Of a stretch of DNA of 64,000 nt, positions 55,703-64,000 are shown piece after piece. A program made the position numbers and the translations under genes. Source of the stretch: Phoenix dactylifera. Its lineage: Eukaryota > Streptophyta > Magnoliopsida > Arecales > Arecaceae. The notes beneath the pieces were generated by a model. It saw only the letters and a list, made by a program, of their open reading frames with translations, searched no databases and was not told where the DNA came from. The first letter of the stretch is position 1. Every line of letters begins with the position of its first letter. The stretch is taken from contig NC_052395.1 in the NCBI RefSeq assembly GCF_009389715.1, positions 20,746,493 to 20,810,492 on the forward strand, in the 5' to 3' direction.

Positions 55703-55873
55703 TCCTACGACAAGCCAAAGAAGGCCGCTGAGTCAACCTGGAGCACTTAACTCCAACTGCATGAGAGGTACACCCTACTTGGCATGTACATCTTTATACA
55801 TATTTGGCTATATTACAGGATGATTGACGACTGGACTACTTCCTTTGTCCGAGCCAAAAAGCAGCTCGAACTC

Positions 55874-55888
55874 GGAAGTCGGGGGTAG
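55874..55888 (+). other. Polypurine tract
   Basis: GGAAGTCGGGGGTAG directly precedes the 3' LTR, the expected plus-strand priming site. Confidence 0.8.
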
Positions 55889-57075
55889 TGTTGGTGGTAA
55901 AATGGACCACCCCACAAATACAATTATAGCACCCAAATCCGTCAGCAAGATCGAGCTCATCCAAGTGATCGGGCTCTTCGGCTCATCCAAGTGATCGAGC
56001 TCTTCCGCTCTCAAGCTCATCAAGTGATCGGGCTCTTCTAAGTGATCGAGCTCATAGGCCGAGCCGAGCACAGCGAGCCGAGCACAGCAGGCTGCCGAGC
56101 ACAGCGAGCCGAGCACAGCAGGCTGCCGAGCACAGCAGGCCGAGCACAGCAGGCTGCCGAGCACAGCAGGCCGAGCACAGCAGGCTGCCGAGCACAGCGA
56201 GCCGAGCACAGCAGGCTGCCAAGCACAGCGAGCCGAGCACAGCGAGCCGAGCACAGCAGGTTGCCGAGCACAGCAGGCCGAGCACAAAAGGCTGCCGAGC
56301 ACAGAAGGCCGAGCACAGAAGGCCGAGACCAGAGAGCGCCGACCAGAAAGGCAACCCCGCCGAGCCCATGCCTTAGCCAAATATCCAATCTCCGCCTAAC
56401 CCTCCAAAGGATCTCACAACTAAATATATGACTCCACTTCAATCTGCCACCATCCCCAAGTTATTAAGGCACAAGATCTCCGCAGGCATTCGGCACACCC
56501 TATCATTAATGCATGAGACCCCCTCAGGCCTCCAATGCACTCAGTCATTAAATGAACACGGCTCAAGATGATCTCCGGATCACTGAACCATCAAAGCGTA
56601 CGGCTCTTTCTGACCACCGGTTCACTCAGCAATCAATGCACTTGTCATCTACGGACCCCAGGCCCACCACGGCCGGCGGTTCAACCACCCCAACGGGTCC
56701 GATCAATCGTGACAGCTCCCTGACAGTGACGGTAACCCATTAATTCGCCCAGTCACATTACAGGTAATCCGGCCACCCTCCCTATAAAAGGGGAGCTTCT
56801 CCCTCTAAGATGGAGGAGGCCTCTTCCTCCCAAGGGGATTATTTCGGACTTCCACATACAATCCCTCTCTCTTCTTCAAAGTTAAGCCCCCCCTCTGACT
56901 TAGGCATCGGAGGGCCGGCGCCGGGGAGCCCGGCCACCGGTTTTCCTTGCAGGACTTGCACACCCCCCGCGGCGGAGGACGCAGCCAGCCGGCGCACCGC
57001 CGCCCGCCTCCTACAGCAGCGGAGCTCCTCCTTCCCCGGCTTCACGGCGGCCCCCGGGTCCAAATTCCAGCAACA
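55889..57075 (+). repeat. 3' LTR
   Basis: 1,187 bp, TG...CA. Differs from the 5' LTR by extra minisatellite units and five transitions outside the array. Confidence 0.95.
56057..56330. repeat. LTR minisatellite (3' copy)
   Basis: The same unit family as in the 5' LTR, with about 80 bp more. Confidence 0.9.
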
Positions 57076-57080
57076 ATATT
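57076..57080. repeat. Target site duplication (3' copy)
   Basis: ATATT directly after the 3' LTR, identical to the 5' copy. Confidence 0.9.
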
Positions 57081-58329
57081 AACATAATTTCTGCCAAAAA
57101 AATATCTCATGACAGTCAATAATATTGCCGTGTTTCCATCTTGCAAAGAAACAAAATTTTTGTCGACTATTTTATTTGCATCCCATAGAGAGATAATATA
57201 ATAAAGAAATGCAATATTTACCACTAGCAATAGCATAAGCTACAAGCTATAGTTGAAAGAACCTTATGGTTTTGATTTAGTTTTATGCTTTCCTAAAATG
57301 ACAACATTCGTGGCAAGCACGAAAATCGACGATTAGCATGGCAACATTTTTCAAACATTTAGAAGGGGATCATCCTTACCTTCCTATAATCCTATCATAT
57401 AAACTCCCATCTTAATTTCAAAGGTTGGCTCTCAACCAGAATTAAAACCTCAATCTCTGCCAATGCAGTAAGGATGATACCATTTATGCAAATGCTCGGT
57501 TGTTAATATAAGATCATTTTCAACTATACCTTACAATCATTTTCTAAGATGCAGAACAAGTAAAGAGGGAGATGCTATTGACTTAATGGACTTACTAATA
57601 TGCAATATGGTGTTAAAGAATACAATTCCTTGAAAAAGAAAATTAGAATTAAAGAAGATAAATATGAAATTTTGTGATATAGAAGTATAAAATTATGACT
57701 TTCTTATACCTACTTGATTTGGGTATCAACATGAGTGCATAGAAGCCTCTATAATTCTACTCATACTTTGATTCCATATTTCGTTCTCCTACCGCATAAT
57801 GTGGCGTAGGCAAAATAAGATGGTAAACAATCCCATGGATGGGTGCAAGGAGGTGCGCTATAAATACCGTGTAAACGATCCTGTAAATGGAGTATCGTTG
57901 CTTTGTGATATTCTCAAGCTGGTAAAAGAGTGCGGCTTCTTTCAAACCGCTCATGTACATTAAAAAAGAATAGGGAGGATTATCTTTTTTTTTTTTGCTT
58001 AAAGAAAAGGTGAAAGGGGGAGGAGAACCTTCTCCACATAGCAACCCCACATTGGGCCCCTCTCTCATCGAGACATGTGCGATGCGGATAGAAAGCACCC
58101 CCTACCCTCTTGGAGGTAGGGGCATACTTATGTTTCTAATACCTTCCCCACCTCGCGGGCCGCTCCACTTACGTGGCAACCTCCTCATAGGTGAGTACGT
58201 CATCCCGGTGCCACCTTGGTACCAGCGGACCAGTAGCACTTCCAGACCTCATATCCAAACTTGGAGCATCCGGTCCCCGAATTTAATCGACGTCCGCGCT
58301 TTTTGAACCTGGAACCACTTGGTTGGAAG
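57081..58329. other. Intergenic, no gene recognised
   Basis: AT-rich DNA that was the original target of the LTR element. The frames 57,757-58,098 (minus) and 57,995-58,306 (plus) overlap and show no known motif. Confidence 0.5.
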
Positions 58330-58682
58330 TAGAGCTGATCAAGGGCCTTCTGGCCCGCCCAGCCCGACCCAAAATTTTCGGGCTTGGTCATTAAAAAAAG
58401 GCCCATGGGTCGAGCCTGGGCAAGAAAAGCGGCCCAACCAAAAAAACGGACCGGGCCATTCTGGCCCATTTCCAGATTCCAAACAAAGAAAAAATCGGGT
58501 CTGTTGGGGCGGATCTATCGGGTTGGGCCGGGCTAGACGGGCCTAGAACTAGATTTATAAAGTCAGGTCGGGCATGGATAAAAATTTAAGCCCGACAGTC
58601 GGGCCTGGGCATAGCCATCGGGCCTAATTTCTGCTGTAGAGCCCGGCCCGAGCCCGATCCGGCCCGAATTTTGATCAGGAAA
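58330..58682. mobile_element. hAT-like MITE
   Basis: The left end TAGAGCTGATCAAGGGCC and the reverse complement of the right end, TTCCTGATCAAAATTCGGGCC, share TGATCAA and GGGCC. The inside is dominated by GGGCC, GGCCC and CCCGA words and has no gene. The left end closely matches the end of the MITE in the beta-glucosidase intron (TAGAGCTGATCA), so the two probably belong to one family. Confidence 0.45.
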
Positions 58683-59562
58683 AAAAATCCAACCAAGTGT
58701 TGCTTTGAAGTTCGTGCTGCATCAGGCAGGTGAACAGTGGAAGGTCTAAGTTCATGGTGGAGACCGGCGGATGTCAGTGGCGTTGAGGTAAATAGAAGAT
58801 AAAGCGAAGGAATTGCGATGAAGCCATGAAGGACGCAGTATTTAATGTCATGTGGCGTTGCGCGTGCCGAGCAGCTGGCAAGCAATGATGGCAGGGAGTG
58901 GGCGGTGGCTGCAATTTTTTGCGTGCTCCCACTAAACAACACACGAAACTAAAAATATACATATAAATATAAATATAAACACACCGAGGACCGGAAAAAA
59001 AAAAAAAAGAAGGAGAAAAAGGAATTTATCAGAAAACCCCCTCGTTTCGACTGAATTGCCCGACCGGGTGGCCCGTCCCGGGACTGCCAAAACGGACGCG
59101 GCAGCCGGGGCGGCTTTGGAGAGAGATTCTCGCCAACTCAAGCCCAAAAGGGTAGCGGAGGGATTGGATCAAAAAGTGCAAAGCCATGGTAGGGGTAAAA
59201 TTTAAAGTAAAAAAAATTAGAAGTTCCTCGGAACTCCGCCCGGCCTCGTGGTCCGTGGGGGTTGGGGGGTGCTCTTGCGGTCAATGGGACGCCGTTTTCT
59301 CGTACCAAAGTGTAGAGATAGATAGCCTCTCGTTATCTTATCTTCTCGTGTCGAGTGGGGTGGGTTCCGGACTCGGCCAGGTTAGAGTCTGGCTGACGTG
59401 GTACCCGGGATGGAGAGCTGAAATGTTGGGGCAGGCTCGCTCCAATAAGATAAGTATAAATTTTGGAAATTAAAATGTAAATTTTGGAAATTAAAATGGT
59501 GTGGATAAATCATTTTCTGAGCTTTTGATTAATATTTTTTTTTGCTAGCTTAGTATTATTAC

Positions 59563-60082
59563 TAATGCTGCAAATGGGTTGGATTGATTCATTACCTGAC
59601 CCGACTCATTTTAGAGAACTCGTGGGACCGAGTCGAATTCTAAAATTGAACTCGTTCCATTTTTCAGGTTGGGTCTAGGTTTACTGAATTCATATTCGAC
59701 CAAATTCGATCCGATCCGACCCATTTGATATTTAAGTAATTTTGATTTTCAATCCTACAACCCGACTTAAATTTGTAATATTATTTGGACATGTGGGTTG
59801 CAGCTCACGAAGGTGCAAAAACAAGTTCTGGAGCCATAGATAGGTTAACCATAACCAAATTCGATTTGGACTCGACTTAGTTTTGAATTAGACTCGAATT
59901 TTTTGAATTAGGTCCAGATTATACACAGACCCGAGCCATCCTGAATGACTCATTAGGTCAAAAATTGTAGCGGTAGACCGATTCGGCCCAATCTTTTATC
60001 TGGGTCTAAAATTAGGATCCAAATAAAAAATCGAGTTGGGTCGGGATCACTTATGACCCAACCCTACTCATTTGCACCTCTA
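59563..60082. mobile_element. hAT-like MITE
   Basis: The left end TAATGCTGCAAATGGGTTGG and the reverse complement of the right end, TAGAGGTGCAAATGAGTAGG, are 14-bp-plus inverted repeats. The flanking 8-mers ATTATTAC and ATTACTGC match at six of eight positions, which could be a decayed 8-bp target duplication. The inside carries repeated GACCCGA/TCGGGT words and no coding frame. Confidence 0.55.
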
Positions 60083-63000
60083 ATTACTGCTCGTCTGCTT
60101 TTCGCCAAGTTGAATCTTGCACAAGGAGCTTGTTGATCCTCTGTATGTAGCATTATTTATTTTTAAAGAAAAATACAAAGATGAATTTATTAGATCCCTT
60201 GGACTATGAGTAGAAGCATTGTTGCTTTTGGTTCAAGCAGTCTCCAAGTGCTTGATTGATGCTTATCTTGTCATTATTACACGAAGTAACATGATTGTCT
60301 CCTAAAAGCTTATGCTCCATGTAGATTTTCAGCCAAAAAGAACCCCCCAATGTCTAGTTAATGTTCTTTTAGTAAAAACATTTAATTGAGACTGAGCAGC
60401 AGTTGTTAATAATAATAATAATAATAATAATAATCCTATTGGCAACCCACAATGAGAGTTGCCCTCTCCTGACACTAAACACTGCAACTTTGATGAAAAT
60501 AAAATTTAAAGATAAATAGGTAATGCAGTCGATGAGAGACATTGTTAGCAACCTAGATTTGTAGTTCAATTGACATCGATCATGGACAAACAAAGATGGA
60601 AACCCTTTTCACTTTAATGTAAAAAAAATATAACTGTGATTGCTTTAATAAAAAGGTTAAAACCAAGTACTTGTATATAATCACAAACTTCCTTTCCCCA
60701 TCCCAATATATTATTGCATGCTTACCTGTTCAAATGTACCAAAGTCAATAAATTTTCGTACTTGAACTTGGAACAATAAATAATTAGCTGAAAGAAAGTG
60801 GTATCGTTCACCAACCTATTAAAATGTCTCTACAGTCTTATCATAAAACTTCGTACATGAGTTTTAACACGAGATCTCTCATCGCCGACAATGTACCATT
60901 GGTAAAACGCCTTTAATTTTAGTTTCTACTCCTTCAATTTTTAACAACCTCCCACCCGCTCATAGACACCTCTTCATTTAGGGAGGAAAGTAAGAAATAA
61001 AGACAAAAAAAAAGCAGAAGAAATATAAGTATATGAATGTGTGTATAAATATGAGAAATGCATGAATATTTACTGGTATATATGCACCAAATCCAATTCA
61101 TATCTAAATAGGATCAAAATTTAGAATCCAAGCCTTATTTATTTTAATTTAAAATATATTTTTGTAATTCATATTTTTTTTAGATGATGTTAGATAGAGA
61201 ATGATTTATTAAATTTTATTGTATTAATAGTGGATTAAAGTGAGAGTGAGTATGGGAGACTATGATTTGAATTGTATGAATTTAAAATACAGAAACAACC
61301 TCTTGATACATGAGAATATATATAAGTCTGCGTATATCTGACATTTTCGGACTTTACAATGGTGACATCCCCATGCATTCAATTATCCTTTTTTTTTTTT
61401 GTCAATAATGGATTAAAATGGCTAGTTCAATCCACATACAACTCAAGTCTCAACATAATAATCAAAATCTCTGCTATTTTTTTTATGATGCATGACTTTC
61501 TTATCCACAAAGCCCCACTATTCGTACAAATATAAAAAGAAAAAAAATAACTACTAAAGCTTCACCTCCAAAACTAATATAGAATATAAATGACCTTAAA
61601 TACTTTCATCTTCCCCCCAAATCCCTTCTCTTACGTGTTCAAACAACTGCCATTCACAGCTATAATAATCATCAATTTACCCAAAATCTCTAGTTGGACC
61701 ACCCAAGCTAATGCATGCCATCAACTAATTGGACCAAGGTGACCAGAGGGAGCACGTTTGTGTTCATCTAGCATGGAGTTTAGAAGCTCCATTTATCCAT
61801 AGAAGAAAAACCTATAATTTGGGGAATATCAAGGCATGAATATCTCTTATTATTAATTGTAATTAAAAAGCTAATAGCAACAGAAATAAACCCAGATAAT
61901 AACAAAACATGCTTACACACCAATCCGAGCTGCTATCATTTTATCTTTCATTAATATCCTTTACATGGCTCAAAAAAGAAGGAACCCTCCCAAGACAAAA
62001 CCAAACAAACGTCATGTGCCACATCATGAAAACCTTTCAGTATTTCAATTAAAGCTCTCCATAGAATCAACAGTGGCTTTTAGTTAGAAGTGTAGCTTAT
62101 TATGGATCAATTGCAGAAACAAAACGAGGAGGACCTCCTCCGGCAGCAAAACTCCGACAAAGTGCTTGTCAAAAGAAACGGATAAACTTATCTCCTTCTA
62201 TTTGTATCTAATTCAATTTTGGCAAGTGGATTTTATTCTTTTTTCTTAGTTCTTTGCCTGCTATAAATGTCTTCATATAATCAACATTCTAAATATATAT
62301 ATTAATTCTTAGTAGAATAACACAAAAATTATAGGCAGACTTCTTCAAAGTTTCCCAACTCTAGCATACCCTCATCTACTTGTCTTTATTTCATCATTGC
62401 AATGCTCATACATTCTGTATGTCCTTTCGATTGTTTTTATTCTGCAATTGGTGCGTGCGATGCTCTTCTCTTTGAACAACCCATAAAATATACAAGGAAA
62501 TTATGAGTAATAAATTAATTGTAATTTTTCCAGCATCTTAGTTTTTGTGTGCACTTTGTATCCTGCATCAACCGGGATTAGCAGGAGAGATTTCGGGCTT
62601 AAAAATTTGAAAAGTATTTTTCGCAATATCTAGGCTTGCATAATTAATTCCACCAAAGATATTTTTGTCACATCTTTCAAAAAGATTAGGATATTATTTA
62701 GATTTTTTGATCTTATATAAATACCTAAAATTTATACAGCAAATAATCTGTGAAACTAAACACATCCTTGCATATATAGATTCTTATAATTTTTCAGATT
62801 TTTTCTCCGAAAAGTCTTGTCTTTTTTTTTTTTGAATTCTCCGTCAACCGATGCAGCCTTTTGTTTCTGTTTACTTGTTTATTTTTGTGACCAAACAGTC
62901 CATGAAGACCGAGTTGAAGCTACAAGTTACTGGTGAAATAATGGGAACACATGCATTTATAAACAAGAAAATTATTTCCTTGCAACTTTTTTTTCTTTTC

Positions 63001-64000
63001 AAATCCATTCCCCAATGCTGGAAATATGACACGCCAGATGAGGTCAAATCATGGCACATGAAATGTCAACTAGGATGTTCCATGAATCAGGCAGCGAATC
63101 TTACCTTTCCATTAAAATTTATACAAGAAAATCTTACAGCTAAAATTAAGTTCTTAGAAGAACGGATCGATATATGAGACCAGGTGGAAACATTCTCCTC
63201 CCAATTAATGCCTTTAGCCTGGCCTCCATTTTCCCAACTCCATCAACAAACAAATCATTGGCCTTCTTTTCTTTTCTATGTGCAAGCACAAGCAAAGTAA
63301 ATATCCGGTTTCTTTTCCTTTTTTTTTTTTTTTTTTTTTGGTTGAAACGAGCCACTCAGGAGAATGTATGCTCCTATGCAAGCATCTAAAGCCACCATCG
63401 ATCAAAGTTCCAGCAACATAAAGCAAAAGCTTACGATCTTTGCGCCGAGTCTCCTTCCATGCACATGCGATCTGGCCCACCCCAATCTACAGGAGGACAT
63501 TCTCCTCGGCACGCTAAAACTAAACTCATCTCAAACTCGAAAGGGGCAGCGCAAAAGTAATGGTGGTAGAGAAGTTTAGTAAAATGATAGAAAGAGAAGG
63601 AAGGCTGCTAAGTATTCTTTCCTTTTTCTCCTGTACCAGTGTTACCATCTCGCGGTAAAAACGGGGAGGACCAAGGTGGCCAAAAGGACAGAGGCTATGC
63701 ATGCGTAGAAGTAGGGGGAAGGCGGGGGGGCCCTTGTCATGTCGCCGGTGCTTCCCTTACTGACGGTTTTCCTGGATTTAAACGTCAAATCACATCATCT
63801 CTCTCTTCGATCATCTGCTTCCTTCGTTTTGGCCGTCGGATGGCTTTTCAGGGCCAGAGGCTGGCAGGCTCTCCCATATATATTGAGTAGAGCACCCTTG
63901 TGGGGGTTTAATGAGAGCTTGTAGCAGCCATTCATGAAGGAGTAGCCAACCATTCATGAAGGAGTAGTCCTCTTTGTAGCCAACCCTTTTCACCACCATC
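60083..64000. other. Intergenic, no gene recognised
   Basis: AT-rich DNA with several T and A tracts. The frame 62,851-63,177 (plus, 108 codons) has no family motif. The last 500 bases are more GC-rich and contain a twice-repeated CATTCATGAAGGAGTAG, possibly the start of something outside the window. Confidence 0.5.
60407..60434. repeat. (TAA)n microsatellite
   Basis: About nine TAA units. Confidence 0.95.

Larger units (their letters stand above)
52114..57075 (+). mobile_element. Complete non-autonomous LTR retrotransposon, Ty3/gypsy-like TR-GAG type
   Basis: A 4,962-bp element with two near-identical direct LTRs beginning TGTTGG and ending CAACA, flanked by ATATT on both sides. A primer-binding-site-like sequence follows the 5' LTR and a GGGGGTAG polypurine tract precedes the 3' LTR. 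The 2,667-bp internal part encodes only a frameshifted gag, with no protease, reverse transcriptase, RNase H or integrase. This fits the TR-GAG class of plant elements, which must be mobilised by enzymes of an autonomous relative. Outside the tandem arrays the two LTRs differ at five sites, all transitions, so the insertion is recent. The element differs from its surroundings in being markedly GC-rich. Confidence 0.93.

Noticed and set aside
55334-55736. Minus-strand ORFs of 98-109 codons rich in VEWRRMSSN repeats
   Set aside because: Pure translation of the 10-bp minisatellite, which is open in every minus frame because no unit phase makes a stop.
62851-63177. 108-codon plus-strand ORF
   Set aside because: No recognisable family, no splice-supported extension, and composition like the surrounding AT-rich DNA.

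Overview
This window looks like nuclear DNA of a flowering plant, most likely a monocot and, from the feel of the proteins and the very long introns, a palm (inference; no marker in the window proves the species). It is AT-rich, gene-poor and full of microsatellites, small transposons and one complete LTR retrotransposon. Three host genes with canonical GT-AG introns and one decayed gene can be read by stitching exons by hand.

Layout. (1) About 1-9.4 kb, minus strand: scattered remains of a plant MurG-like glycosyltransferase gene (the peptidoglycan lipid II-forming enzyme family), broken by many frameshifts, in-frame deletions and a stop. An LTR-like fragment (about 9.6-10.2 kb) lies just upstream of it. 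(2) 10.2-16.8 kb: no gene recognised. (3) 16.8-30.1 kb, plus strand: an 11-exon organellar methionyl-tRNA formyltransferase gene. Exons 5-11 are clean, but exons 2-4 carry single-base indels that break the frame; an RTE-type LINE tail sits in intron 3. (4) 35.1-37.7 kb, plus strand: a three-exon heavy-metal-associated isoprenylated plant protein (HIPP) gene with a CaaX end. Its second intron contains an 871-bp PIF/Harbinger-like element. (5) 40.35-44.4 kb, minus strand: an 11-exon family GH1 beta-glucosidase of the BGLU44-like type, intact, 509 residues, with both catalytic glutamates. It is convergent with the HIPP gene. (6) 45.7-46.6 kb: a four-copy tandem array of about 260 bp units. (7) 52,114-57,075: a complete, young, non-autonomous Ty3/gypsy-like element with two LTRs of about 1.1-1.2 kb, a perfect 5-bp target duplication (ATATT), primer-binding-site and polypurine regions, a frameshifted gag and no pol (TR-GAG type). 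It also carries three minisatellites, one with a 10-bp period. (8) 57-64 kb: hAT-like MITEs and unassigned AT-rich DNA.

The host genes do not form a pathway: one acts in organellar translation initiation, one is a membrane-anchored metal-binding protein, one is a secreted glycosidase, and one is a relic of plastid peptidoglycan metabolism. The most interesting observations are the decaying MurG-like gene, the cluster of frame-breaking indels in the formyltransferase gene, and the repeat architecture of the TR-GAG element.
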